A stretch of 64,000 bases of DNA. Source: Xiphophorus maculatus (taxonomy: Eukaryota > Chordata > Actinopteri > Cyprinodontiformes > Poeciliidae). Positions 23,901-36,955 of the stretch are shown here, piece after piece; position 1 is the first letter of the stretch, and every line of letters starts with the position of its first letter. Where the stretch lies: contig NC_036457.1 of assembly GCF_002775205.1 (NCBI RefSeq), positions 7,704,024-7,768,023 on the forward strand, written 5' to 3'. Below the pieces are notes generated by a model. The model made no database searches and was not told where the DNA came from. It saw only the letters and a program-made list of their open reading frames with translations. The position numbers and the translations under genes were made by a program.

Positions 23901-26900
23901 ATGGAGAAAAACAAAAAAAGAGAATGAATAAAGAAGGTGAAGCATCTGCCATGTAACCAACAAGTTTCACAACATGGAAAAAGGAAAGAAGGTTAGGATC
24001 AATGTCTTTCATTTCACATCAAAATCTTCTGCAACACATTTGTGCCAAAATGTAACATTGTTCCAGACTTGAATTTCCAGATGAATGAACAAACTGATGA
24101 ATGGATGGAGAACAATATCAATGGTGGGATGGACTTATTTACAAATTGGTGGTTGGATATGTTTTTCCCTCCAGGAATTTGGAACTATTAAGACAAAATC
24201 ACTCATCGGTCACAAACCTGACCAATCATCTTAACATTTTCTGTATTTCTGACCAATCACTGTAACTCAGTGATATTTTGACCAATGCCAGTACATCATG
24301 TTAAGTTTAACTAATATTCAAATCCTCCTTAATTTCTGAACAGAAGTTGTGCTCACTGTTGCTTTCCACATTTTTAAAAGGAATCTTTGACACAACTGAA
24401 AGTGGAAAAAGTCAGTTTGTAAAAAGTGTTGCAAAATCAGTAAATTTAGGATGCAACAACATAAGAAAAAAAATCTTGCAACATCCTCGAGGGACTGAAA
24501 TACAAATAGATAAATAAATGGATGGACAGACTGCAAAGAGGAAGGAGAAATAAAGAGATGGATAAAAACATTTAAGACAGAAACAAGATAGAAAACAGTT
24601 TGGAAAAAACTAACATTTTTCAAATCTTTGTCACCATACTTCTCTATACATTGAAAATCCTTCAATTTCAAGTTTTATCACACCAGATAGGAACCATGTT
24701 ACCTTCATTTTAAAGAAAAAAAGTCTAAAAATTTAACACGGAGCGATAATCTTCTTTTGTCCCCCGCTGATAATGAGAAATGCATTGTTTGAGAGCTATA
24801 AAGATGCAATAAAATCAACTGCAACACTCATAAAAAAAACACTGTTACAGGGAAATTTTCTGATGGTTTAGCCAAAATGAACAAAAATAAAAGGCAGGAA
24901 CCAGGAAGGAAATAAGTGCAGGATGCAACGCAAACAAGAAGGAAAGTAAAGTAAGAAGGTGAAAGCTGAAAAGAAAAAAGTAAAATGTGAAAAAGGAGAG
25001 AGTTTGTTGTGAAGAGATGTAGTCCAGCTTTGGTGCAAATTAAAGTAGGTGAAGAGATCCACTTGGACTCACCATACGGGTCAATTCTTCGCCCTACGGG
25101 GGCAGAAGGAGGGCGCCTCGGACCCTCGATCATTATAGGAGGGGACGGAGCACCCCCACTCACAGGAGAGGGTCCATATGAATCACCTGTTATGACCAAA
25201 CCATCAGCTTACTGAAAGAAGAGAAACTGCTGACAATACACCTCAATAAGTGTTGATATTCCAGGAACTCCCAGACAACATGGAGTCCACTTATTTAGAC
25301 AAAAAAAAAACAACAGGAAATGGCATCCTCTCGTTTTGTTTCTGTGGAATAAAAGTGTTGTGGAGAATTAACAACAGGAAGGTTGGATGTACCTTGACGA
25401 GGACCTGGAGGCTGACCGGAGTTCGGCCTGAACAGGGGCGCACGGCGCTCATTAAGCTGCGACGTAAGTATGGCCAATCTGTCAAATTAGATAAGAAATT
25501 ATCAACTGCAGGTTGGATTAAAATAATTGTTTCAAACTAATTTATGTTATGGAAGAAGAAAAAAAAAATACAAGTGTGCTAAACCAAATTAACTTGATCA
25601 TCTTAACTCCTCACTCATTGATTTTTCTAGCTTTCTGTCTACAAACCAGATCAAATTCACATTATTCCCAATAACTGAATTCAATTCATTCAATACTCAC
25701 TTTTCGCGCAGCTTTGAGGATTCTACCTTTTCTTGACTCAGAGCTCGCTCAGCATTGCGAGCATTCACCTGCAGACAACACTGAGAATTACTGTGGAGCC
25801 AAATTACAATGAATCGCTTTTTACAAACACTAGCAATCTAGAATACATGGCAAAAGTTGTAACACATTTCTACATATTTTCTGGTATAACGCAGTCTTTT
25901 AATGTGAAGCTTGGACTTGCACAGCTGATTGTTTAAAACATGGTCAATAAATACAATCCTTCACAAAATCACAGAATTAAAACAGGGTGAGGATTTAACA
26001 ATAAACCAATGAGATGTTTAATAACGATGTGGCTCGCTAAAATTTTTAGTTGTAAGCTGACAAAATGTGAAAGTTTAAGTGGTATGAAAACATTTCTAGT
26101 TTTCTCTAATTTCACTATGAATCAGTAGGTGAATTCTCTGCAACTTACCCAGTTGGAATGAGTTTTATTTTCCTGCTCTTTTATCTGAAAACGACATAAC
26201 AAAATAAAACACGGTTTATTAATAACCATGTTATGGCTTCTTTTTTCCAAGCATTACTTTCATTACACATTAACAACTACCTGCTCTTTATAGACCTCCT
26301 CTGTCTTCTTCATCTGCTCCTCCATCTCATTAATGCGCTGCCTTAAAAGCTTCACCTGCTCCTCGGCTTCCACAGCTTTCCCTCCCACCTCAGACAGCAG
26401 ATTTTCTTTGCTGCGCCGCTCCAGCTCCTCCTTTGTCAACCTCCTGTGCAGCAACAGATTCGCGGTCCCATCAGCAAACTATAACTGCTTCACATCTCAA
26501 ACCATAGTTTCCAAAGAAGAAACTGACATATTCACATATTTCGGGCAGCTTGGTTTAATAACCGGACAAAAGACTGCAGCAGGTTTTACTTACTGCTGCA
26601 AAGCATTTTCCTTCTGCTGATACATTTCAACCATGATTTCATTTTTCTGCTGCAGGATCTTGTACTGGTTTTCAATCTGACTCTTCTCACTTTTGAGGGC
26701 TCCGATTGAATGTTCCAGCTCCTGGTGTTTTTCTGTTTGCAAAACAAAGCTGCGTTATTCAATGTAAAGCATTTATGCCGTTATGCCAACAATAATAACA
26801 CAAAATGACACTTTAGAGAACTTATTTTAGGACTGACCCTCAAGATCCTTTCTAGATTTTTCTTCATTGAGGAGTTTTGCCATGAAGCGGTCGCGCTCTT

Positions 26901-29900
26901 CTTCGATAACTGTGAGAGTTGTCTGGACCTTTTAGGGAATGAAGAAATTAAAAGTGTTCAATCCTTAAAGCAGAACGTCTGCTAAAGCTACAATGACATG
27001 TGAAAGTGTTGGCTCTTAAATCTTACCCTGGTAACATCCATCATTTGCTTGATTCTGTTTTTTATGGCCGTTTTCTTATCAGCTGATGGCATTAAAAAAA
27101 AACAAAAAAAGCACAATTAGTATGTAATGCAAGTAAAAACTGAAACATATCTGAAGAATTTGACTTAAAAACTTATAAAACAATTTTTTTAAAAGTGACA
27201 TGCTCACCAGGTGCCACTTCACCATTTGCCAATACACTGGTTTCACCTTTCTGCAAATCGCAAGCATCTAGGTCTGCCAGAAGTTCAGACAGAACCTAAC
27301 GGAAACATATTTTTGCCTGGGGTTAGTTGTTTTTTTTATTATTATTATTTGTAATGTACAGAAAGATTTTGGTCAGCTGACAAACCTCCACATTGTGATC
27401 TTTGAGCACCACAGAATCCTCCAGTTCTTTATGGGACTTTTGATAAACTTTTATCTTCTCATTCAGCTCCTTATGTTTTTCCTCCCAGGCCTTAATACTT
27501 GTTTTAAGCTGCAGGAATGAGAAACGTCAGGGGAGAGCTTAGAAAAATCTGCTCTACAAACTGATTTGAAGTGTGTTCATCGTGTCTCACAGTTTTATTC
27601 TCTTCCTTTAAAGCTGCAAACTCTTTCTGGAAACATTTGTGTTGAGCATTTCGTGCATCTTCTCGAATCTTGGCTTCATCCAAAAGAATAGTGGACTATG
27701 ACAAAACAAATATATGGATTTAAAACATGTCTGAAGTAAGAAGCTGTTCAGATATAAAAAGCATGACGTAAGGATCATACCTTAGCTAGAGCTTCTTGTA
27801 TCTTTTTCCGGCTGACCTGCAACTTTTCATTTGCCTTCTCTAATTTTTCTAGCTGTTGTATAAAAAACAGATTGCATCGTTTTCAATTTGTGTGTGGCAC
27901 AAATTCATTGTTTTAATTAATTACAGTAATAAGATGAAAAAGAAGGATAAGCTACCCTGCTGTCATTCTGGAGAGAGATGGCTCGCTCTTCCTCTAGTAG
28001 CTTCAAGAATTTGTTCTTCTCTTCTGCCATCTGTTCATTCATCTTGTCAGCTTTCACAACTTTACTCTGTAAAAGGCAACAAGAGAACGTTGAATGGCCT
28101 ACAAATTTTTTATTTTAACAGCTGTAACAGCGCAACAATCTGTGGAAAAGGTTACTTTGTTTCATCAAATAAGCCAGTTTCTAAAAAGCAAAGAAAAAAA
28201 AAATCAGACTCCTAAAACATTAAACTAATCTCACCCAAATTTTAAAGGCAAAATAATAGACCCAATTTCCCTTACCTCCAATGCTTGCATCCTTTTCATG
28301 GTGCAGCTCACAGTTTCCTTTGACTGTTTCTGATTTTCTTTCAGTTGTTCAGTCTTTAAAGATGAGAAATTATAATTAATACAATTCTTCCAAGTAGTTT
28401 TATGATACCAGATGACAAATATGATGTAGCTCACCTGCTTTTGGAGTTCAGATATCTTAGCAAGAGCATCACTCTTATCTTTTATGAGTGTCTGGATTTT
28501 ATCCTGGAACTTTTTCTCGTCCACTTGTTTCCACATAAAGTATAAAATCAATAACGTTTAAACAAATGAATTGTGGTATAAAAATTGATAACATCCCAGA
28601 CTTACCAAGGTATTTACTCTTCTTCACCTAAAAGAAATGTGAAGATATACATGAAAAGTCTTAATTATTATTATGTGAGCACTATTGCGTAAATCACCAT
28701 AAACTGGGTAAGAAGATCCTGTTTTTGTATTATTTATGAATATTTTACCATGCATATGTAAGTCATATTTTTGATGTTATCAAATTAAGCAGACATAGGA
28801 GAAAAACGTATTCAATCACTTACTGCCAATACTGTTCTCCAGAAGAAGATGGTGAAGGTAAGAACTCCAATCAAAGCTGTGACAATGACAGCTTGCCAAG
28901 GACAGCCAAACAACGTTTCCCCTGGCTTCCACTCCTCTGGCAGCAAAGAAATCATCTGAAGCACAAAAACAAAGACAGAAAGGCGAAAATTAAGCTTGGA
29001 AAAGGATAATTTAGGAAAGAAAAACAAAGCTGTGTAAGGAGGAAAACAGTTCTATAATGAGTTACATTTGAATCATAATAGGAAAACCAGTGTCTCACTT
29101 TTTCTGCCCTACCTGATGTGTGATGCTTCAGACTCACTTTGACAACTGAATATTTGAAGTACTTTTTCTCAGCCTACTGTAAGGAATTTAGTTTTATGAG
29201 ATGCCAATAAAAATCTGCCAGCACAAGACCAATTTAGAGTTACACTGATTTTAAGACTCAAATTTCCACAGCAAAAATCCAAGCCTAAAACTAACAGAAA
29301 AGGGGCATTATACAAAGCTCCTGGAGAATAAAATCAAATGAAATAAAATTATATGTGGGATTTGAGAAGGTTTAATGATCTTAATTTCTAAAAATACTTA
29401 ATTACAAAGAAAATGAAACTGATGTAAAATAGTTAAAGTACATGAGTATGAAATTGTTTGTTTACAGGAACAAAATGGCATGAAATGTAATGAGAATTAA
29501 TGGAGGCACCATTTGGTGAACAGGAGAACTGACCCAGAGCCTAGAAAAACAACATACAGAACATCTTTATGAAAAAACTTTAAATCCACTTCTTAATGTT
29601 TACAGCTAATCTTAGACTAAGATTTTATTTATAAAGTTTAATTAACAAAATAGAGTTCAATAGAGGTGGATATAGTAGAGGCCTACTGATAATTAATAGC
29701 ATTATCACACTATTAAGAGTCAATATTTGGCTAATTGGATAAAGCTTCACTGCCTTAAATTTCCAAATCTATTACAGATTTTAATGAATGAGCCACTGAA
29801 AGCTTGATGATAATACAGGTTAAACTAAAAATTGCAATTGCATGTTTAATATTTTGTGCAGCCTTAATAACAAAAGTAAAACTACTATTAAAGTATTTCT

Positions 29901-32900
29901 TAAAGCATTTTTGTGCAGAGATTAAATTTAAGCCAAAAACAATCAGACTTAGTTACTTTAATGTAATGCAACTCGTTTCCTAATAGGTCCAACATCCTGT
30001 ATTCAGCCCGCTTTATCTAAAAGCAATCGTTTAATGTTGAAATTGTTCTAATGGGGAGCTGAATTACCCTCAAGAGGAAACTGATCCAAATGAAACATGA
30101 TAAGAGCCAAGACAAACAACGTCTAAAATTGAGGTCAAACTCGGCGAGTAAATTCATCTGCAGAAAAACACCCACCTCCTCAATTAGCAGCGAGCTAGAA
30201 CAGCATTTTAATTACCTTATATCTTTGGTCAATTCAACACAGTCACTTACATGTTGCAGCTCCTTAAGTAGAAACACGTATATGTGATCTTGTTCCGTTA
30301 CAGGTGGTCTCGGTATTGTATCACCCTCCATGGCCATGTCGAAACAAAACGGGAACTAGCCAAACACTGTTTGACAGACACCGGCTAGCTTGTTAGCTAC
30401 AGCTAAAGTAATCTGTTTAACCAAGATAGCCCTTAGCTTTCAAGCTCAGTTCGCCCGAGAAAAAAAAAATATGATAAAGCCTAAAAATATATTGAAGACC
30501 CTAAAAAGGTAAAGACAGGTGAGGAACAAGCCCGCAACAACAGCCTGCTAACGGTGTGAATCAGCTGTCATTCAGCTATTTAAAAACAACACAATGGTTA
30601 GCTTAGCTGGGAGCAAGAACACGGCTAAGAGTTTAACTAAAAACGGATTAAGTGAGCTAAAATAATCCGACAGAAGGGAGTCTACAACACAGCGGTATTT
30701 AATAAGGACTGTATTCCAAAACGAGGCCCGTCGGTGCTGCTCTGAGAGCCAGCTCAGCATCGGCTGTGTTGAACTTCAGCCTACACCGCGACACACGAAG
30801 GGGAGGGCCGTGCGGCGTTCAGGGGAAATCGGAGTTCCAAATTTTAATAAGTTTTCTGCGTGAACTGAAGCTTACAACAACACGGTTCTATAAAATAAAA
30901 TGAAATCTGTAGCAAAAGTTTGGAATGTAATGCTTTGAGGGAACATATACAAACGACAGTTTCCATAATAACTATTAAATGCAAGTAGAATCTTTTGGAA
31001 ATATGACAACTTCTGAACTAAACACCACAATGACTAGACAACAGCTTTAGATTATTTTCATTTAAAGTATTTAACTGATTTTGTTTGGATAAAATTCAAA
31101 GATAAATGGCAATTATTTTTTAACATTTCTAGTAGGTTAATTCTTTGTCAAGCTGTGTAAGAAAAGTTTTTAATTATAAGCGCAATAAAGAATATGGTTT
31201 TAATAATAGTTCTCGTGTTTGTCTGCTAGATCTGCTTAGGACATCTACAACAGAATAGCACCAATGGTACAAAGTTTTTTTTAGCTTGAAACTGAGTACT
31301 TTATATTTACTGTTAATGGAAAGGGCTCGTTCAGCTGCCCTAATTCTACAAAACTGTATTTCCCTTCTTATAAAAGTTAAGTCTCTCTCCAGAATATTGC
31401 AATAGAAATGCATTTTAGTTTAAGTTTCAGAGTTTGAGTTAGAACTCCAAATAGATTGTTTTTAGCCTTCCAGATCAGCTCCAAACGCATTCAGGAAACC
31501 CAAGAAACCTTACAGATGTAGCTTAAATATAACATGTAACACTCGCAACATATATGAACTTACCACAGTGGTCCACTCCACAGTTTTATTCTTGATTACT
31601 GAGAAGATGCAGCACATGTAAACAGTTCCAGTTGTAAACAATCCCAATTCTTCCTCAGGCATTTCTGTCACTGTCTCCATAGAGTCCACGGATCCTGACG
31701 GAAATTAGCATTAAGTTGCATCAGGTTATCTGTTTCATGAACTGATTAGGTGCACCTGTTAGATCACTTAGAAGTTTGGTCAAATTTGAGTTTATGGCTG
31801 TAGTAGAATGAAGAATTATCAAGCCTTAATAGCACATACTGAGTTTATTATTTCAAGAGACTACTAACCGGAGGGATAATGTTCAACTTCAGCCTTAACA
31901 TCCAACTGATATTCAGGGGTGGGTTGAGGGACCTTTTCCTCTTCGTCTGACACAGTGAGGCTCGACTGGTCTTTGTTTTTATCAGAGTCTTCAGCATCCT
32001 TCTCCGGGATCATGTTTTCCTTATTCCAAACCACCTGCTCCTCTTTAATCTTAGTCGACTCTTCTTCCGGATCTACTCTATCAGTTTCTGGCACATTGTC
32101 AAACTTTTCTTCAACAATGGGGGGAGTCTCTTCTGCAACATTGGAAGGAGGTTGGTCTGTAGAGCAGAAATGGACAAACATTCGTTCAGATTTGTCTTCG
32201 CGACTCACAACTGATGCTCCAGCAATCATTTAGGCATTTATTTATGTAAATTTGAGTACATTATTGACTTAAATCTAACAGTTTTTCAGTTTGGTTTGGT
32301 AATAAAAGGAAAAACATCACTGCAGGTGCTCTTTTTTTCTTTGGACCTCAGTAGTTCAAAGTCTTAACAGTTTTGATTCCAGCACATAAAAAAAACAAAC
32401 TCTCTTTTCCATTCCTGAGGTGAACTGTGCACCCAATAAAAAAAGAAACACCATGTTGGCAGGAAAGTGGCATTCTAGTTGGATGAGTTTTTGAAATATC
32501 TGGCTGCCTGCTGTAGACCATAATTGCTTTTAGCTGTGTAAAAATTAACTCAAGATGGAACAGGATATTGGTCTCAATGGTTTTAGAAAGATGACTCTAT
32601 AATCTCCCATCTGACTTTATTGATCACAGAGAAGATTATGTTGCAACAACAGATTAAAAAAAGCTAAAAATCAAACCTACCATGTGTGCTCTCCAATGGT
32701 GTTACTGGTGTTGCTAAGGGTGCACTGTCACTGGACGTCGAGTACTTTTGGCGTAGACTAAAAGCAAGTTCCTGAAAGTCATCAAGCATTTCAGTTTCCT
32801 CATCCAAAATACTCGTGTCCGCATGGTGCTCCTCGTCTTGTTTTTTTTCCCGGCTGTCGAGCATCTTCTCAATCTCGTCGAGGATAGTGTTCTCCGAAGC

Positions 32901-35900
32901 CTCCAGGATGTTCTCGAGAGTACTTTCAACATTTTGCGTGGCATCTGTGTGTGACAAGCGAGTAGCCTTTAACTCTGTGTCCAGATCAGCGAACATGGCT
33001 TCCACTTTGAAGAGATTTTTTAGACCCAAAAGCTTTTGGATGTGGTCCATTTTCTCCTCTGTGAAGTGCTCTCTAAGCAGAGACAGCCTCAGTATATTTT
33101 CGCTGTATTCTGGCTCTTCAGCCGACTCGGCTAACTGAGTTGTTTCCTCCGTGGGTTTTTCAGCGATAACATCATCTGATTGAGCAGATAAAAGTGCATT
33201 TTCATCCTCAAGTAACTCCTCTTTTTCTTCATTAATCTCTTCTTCAGTCTCTGCAACTTTTTCATCTTCATCCTCCTCTGCATGTGGTTGCTCATGAATC
33301 TCTTCTTCCACAGATACTAATGTCTGACTTGTATTACTTTGAACATCTGTCACTATGTTGTCATTTGTCTGATCTGGTTTCTCATCGGTTATTAAATGCT
33401 GGTCAACAGTGACATCTGAATCACTAGATTGCTTTAGCTCAAAAGATTGGTCTGGGACTTTTTCACTTTCAGTAATACCTAATTCCTGCTCGGACGTAGT
33501 TCTGCTTTCATCCGGCACACTGGCTAAAAGTTGTTCTTCCACAACAGTCTTCTCCTGTATGTTATCATCTGTTTTGCCAATTTCTGGATCCTCCAACTCA
33601 TCTTCATCTTCTTCATCATCTGATTTATCATTATCAGGAGTGCTTATAAGATCACCCTCTAATACCGGCTCTTCTGACAAACTACTCTCCTTTGTTTCAT
33701 GGGGTTCTGGCTCACTGGGGGAGTTTGATGCTTCATCCCCCTGTACCATTTCATCCTTGTGTTCACTCACTTCTTGATCACCCACATTTCCATCAATGGA
33801 AAGCGTCTCAGGATTGTTTTTCGTTTCGTTAATTTCTTGCTCCACAGAGTTGGATTGATGAGGATCTAGAGGAAGTGGCTCCATGTCCTCTGGATGTTTT
33901 TGATTGTCTGGTAAAAGGGGTTCCGTCTCACTTTTCTCAAAACTCTTCTCAGATTCTGCAGCAGCTTCCTCTGTCTCATCCTCATCCTCGTCGTCTGAAC
34001 TAACATCCTCTCCTGTGGTTTCTCCTCCCGTGACAACTGAAAATACTGCATCTCCAAGTGATGTCCACAAGTTTTTCTCCTCTGTGGCGTTTGGTTCTTT
34101 TTTTTGTGCTGGTGGAAGTTTCTCTTGCTCTTTTGAAGAATCCATTTCCAGAGTGTCTGTGGGTTCCTCCAAGAAGGAAAGCAGTGGAACCTCCTCTTTA
34201 CGTTCTTCTGAATGGTCTTGTAGATCTTCACTGTCCTCCTCTTCATACGGAGTAACTTTAGTGGTGATTTTTTCTTCTGTGACGACAGCATCAAAGGTCG
34301 TTCCAAGGGTGGGTTTCAACTGTGGGATCTGCACTCCTTCAGAAACCGTCACTGGAGCAGTCTCCACATCAGATTCATCTGTGGTTTCACTACTGTCTGG
34401 CATAATTTGCACAGGAGACTCTGTTAAATTCTGTTGCCGAACTTCCTCGTTCTCTGTTACAGGCACAGTGGCTGTATTAGACCCTTCGTCTTTCAACAAA
34501 GATGAATCTGTTGAAGTGTTTATTTCAAGTATAGGCAAAGAGGCACTTTGGTCTTCATGAAGCTCCTCTAACTTATCAACATGTTCAGTTTGTGTTTCAA
34601 TCTCAGTCACTTCCTCTACTGATGGCTTAGTTTCTTCCTCAATGCTCTCTGTGTCTTCTCCTGTTGTTCCATTATTCTCACCATCATTCTCCTCGACAGA
34701 CAGGCCTAAGAGTAGGTCTATGTCGTAAGAGTCAAACTTGTCATATCCAGTGTCAAAACAGACAAAATCTGTATCCTAAGAACAAGCATGAATGAAAATT
34801 ACAATACATACTATGCTTTACATTATTAGATATTCATTCAGTAATTTAACATGCACAATATCTTCACATACCTCTGCTTTAATTTCAAGTTCTTTTTCTG
34901 TATAAAGGTGGTTTACAGCTAGAAGGTCCTTTGGGAAATATCCAAAGTTGCTTCCGACCTTTCAGGAAGAAATGGTTTTCTTTATTAGAACAATTTAGGC
35001 AAGAAAGTGATTATAAATTAAACACAGTATACTCACACTTCCTGCCCATAGGTCAGCCCTTTTTCCGGACAGCTTATAGTATACATATATAGTTTCAGAT
35101 TTCTTAAATGAAAGGAACCGACAATCAGGTCCTGAGAAATCTTTTACAGCTTTTCCCCGGCAAAGAAGCACTGGAAAAAAAAACATATTTCAAGGATGCA
35201 TATATTACTCTACTGACATAAACAATAACAGTCCATCTATTTCCAGATGTGCCATTTAGGAAACTGCAATTCTTAATAAATTAAAAAATAAATCTGCAAA
35301 GCCAGATCGTAATGAACTGGCAAGACATTTAATCAACTCCACCATCCCATTTAAAATTTAAAGTAGAAATGAGCCGGAAAAATGAGATTTGATGTTTTGT
35401 GAGACGAACTAGTATTCTGTTGTGATAAGCCACCAATCAAAAGATTACCAATACATTGATTGCCACCAATCAAAAGATTACAAATACATTGATTGCCACC
35501 AATCAAAAGATTACTAATCCTTTGGTGCCTTAACAAAACTAGTGTCTAATTTTCCTCTAAACAAAATCACATATAAACTGCAAGGGAATTTGTTGGCCAG
35601 TCAAATACAGCAATTTCTTGGTAGAGAATTGTACTTTTGGTAGAGTGGGCACATGTAAAGTCCTGCAGGAAAAAGAAATCAGGATCTCCGTAAAGCTCAT
35701 CAGCAAAGGGTAATGAAGTGCATTAAAATTCCCAGATAAACTGCTGTGCCGACTTTGGATAAAACATAGCAGGAATAACAGCAGCAGCAGATGGCACGGC
35801 TTCTAACATCATCACTGAACTTGGAGACTTCACACAACACTTCAAAACAACTTGGGACTCTGTGCCTTTCCATTCATTCTACAGGATCTTTCTTTCCAAA

Positions 35901-36870
35901 TGAAATGCAAAATTTGTTTCATCTAATAAAAGGACTTCTGACCCAGTAAAACACTTCTTATCTAATGACTGCAATCAATTTCCACTGTGCACCTGTGTGG
36001 TGACTCTTGAGGCACTAACTCCAGGTGTTTTGAATCTTCTCGACTAGATTTTGGTTCACAATCCTCTCAAGGATGCAGCTATTTTTTCTTTCAAAGCTTT
36101 CCATTAAAACAACTTGGACATGGCATTATATGAAGAGCTAACATTTTATTGACAAACTTTAATGTGTTGCTAGTATTGTACAATCTATGAATAAGATTGC
36201 ATTGAAAATCCTTTTTTAAGCAGTTGTTACATAATATTCTAACCTTTGTATATTTATAAGCCAGAATTTTTTCAAATGAACAGCAATAAACACTAATATT
36301 CATACGTTTAACTCCTTATATTTAATTATTTAAAATAAATCTAAATTTAATTTATACTCTAATGTTTCGAGACGCAACTGCATAAATTTAACAGTGAAGT
36401 CAAACGCCTGTTAGGACCGAGTATGGCACTAACGTGAGGTTGTCAAGCCGGCCGGTGGCTAATTTTTGAGCTAACGTTAGCGAGGCAGGCCGAAGCCACC
36501 AGAAAGACAGCCAACACAACCCGAGTCCGCCCAAACTGTCCGTATTAAGCTGCTTTTAATGTCTATCATATTCGCTTTCCCCGGTATATGTCACAGCTAA
36601 ACTGAATAACCGCAAGAGGCCGTCAAGGTCGCAAAAATCGATGGGCAACAAGTGAAGAGATAAGGCTCCGTTTATGGCTAACTGTAGTATCGGGATGAAG
36701 GGGAGGCGACAGGACTCATCCGTGAATTTCTCCAAGACAGCAAACTTACTGCTGCACTCCTCGTCGGCGCATCTTTTAAAGTCGGAGAACCTCTTCTCCA
36801 AAGCTGCGGTTGAAATAAAGTTGAATAAAAGTAGCAAAAAGCCCTGTCGGTAAAAGTGTTTTGCTGCCAT
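20932..36870 (-). CDS. mia3 (tango1): Transport and Golgi organization protein 1 (MIA SH3 domain ER export factor 3)
   Basis: 27 coding exons, all in phase, 1730 residues: 36870..36750, 35170..35037, 34958..34872, 34775..32681, 32156..31869, 31694..31564, 28955..28824, 28627..28606, 28523..28435, 28353..28276, 28066..27956, 27852..27781, 27695..27591, 27508..27386, 27295..27208, 27082..27027, 26928..26838, 26732..26594, 26443..26281, 26184..26149, 25768..25701, 25478..25393, 25186..25073, 23896..23834, 23753..23707, 23160..22764, 21188..20932. TANGO1 spans the membrane at ER exit sites and loads collagen into COPII carriers. Domains: signal peptide (about 1-25), lumenal MIA-type SH3 (about 37-112, with GPDCRF, YVYYKLSG, DLWAGS and GYFPKDL), a very acidic lumenal stretch (115-908, mostly exon 4), a hydrophobic segment (925-942), a membrane helix (972-990), cytosolic coiled coils (about 1000-1450), and a proline-rich tail with PPP clusters that in the family bind Sec23. 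It is tail to tail with aida and head to head with taf1a. Confidence 0.95.
21332..21557. mobile_element. Nonautonomous hAT element with 8-bp target duplication, last mia3 intron
   Basis: About 28-base inverted ends (left CAGGGGTGTCAAACTCCAGT; right the near complement, ending GTGACACCTGTG) are flanked on both sides by the same 8 bases, GTTTAGAT (21324-21331 and 21558-21565). An 8-bp duplication is the hAT signature. The 226-bp interior is noncoding. This is a very common fish MITE type. Confidence 0.85.
21585..21665 (-). mobile_element. Short Tc1-like fragment
   Basis: 'ttctaggctttgactggaccag' resembles the antisense of a conserved Tc1-like transposase stretch. It is only about 80 bases and heavily decayed, next to the hAT element. 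Confidence 0.3.
30251..30337 (-). CDS. mia3 (short isoform exon): Alternative first coding exon of the short mia3 isoform (TANGO1S)
   Basis: ATG GCC ATG GAG starts a 29-codon open exon that ends CTG CAA CAT followed by a perfect GTAAGT donor. It is in phase 0 with the acceptor of the membrane-helix exon at 28955. Joining them gives 807 residues: no signal peptide, SH3 or acidic lumenal part, but with the membrane helix, coiled coils and proline-rich tail. Mammalian MIA3 has a short form made the same way from an internal promoter. The exon's HIYVFLLKEL segment stands in for the hydrophobic segment of the long form. Splicing is inferred from the signals. Confidence 0.75.
35429..35519. repeat. 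33-base tandem repeat, nearly three units (mia3 intron 1)
   Basis: Units begin GCCACCAATCAAAAGATTAC and repeat every 33 bases with one or two changes. Each unit carries a CCAAT. No CRISPR-type spacers; the units abut directly. Confidence 0.9.
35580..36105 (-). mobile_element. Decayed Tc1/mariner-type element in mia3 intron 1
   Basis: The stretch 'aagtcctgcaggaaaaagaaatcaggatctccgtaaagct' and, further on, 'atttccaaatgaaatgcaaaattt', 'ggtgactcttgaggcactaactcc' and 'acaatcctctcaagg' match, in order, the antisense of a transposase-bearing fish element. The frame is destroyed. Another part of the same family lies at 55915-56200. Confidence 0.55.
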
Positions 36871-36948
36871 GTTGGCAGTTTTGTTTGCCTGGCTTCTTGA
36901 TTCCTCCGCTCGCCGGAGCATGAGCACTGGCTGGGCAGCAGGAGCCGA

Positions 36949-36955
36949 CACGTCA
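36949..36955 (-). promoter_or_regulatory. Unfolded-protein-response-like element upstream of mia3
   Basis: TGACGTG on the minus strand, about 80 bases upstream of the mia3 long-form start and in a GC-rich patch. TGACGTG is the core of the ATF6/XBP1 response element and is also bound by CREB3L factors, which control secretory-pathway genes. The full element ends in G or A; here the next base is T. Use is inferred. Confidence 0.35.

Noticed and set aside
33904-34560. 218-codon serine-rich frame on the plus strand
   Set aside because: It is the antisense shadow of the acidic Glu/Asp/Ser-rich mia3 exon 4.
35429-35519. CRISPR-like direct repeats
   Set aside because: Units abut without unique spacers and the locus is an intron of a vertebrate gene.
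36556-36951. 131-codon minus-strand frame as a separate gene
   Set aside because: Its first part is mia3 exon 1; the rest is read-through into intron 1 past the GTAAGT donor.
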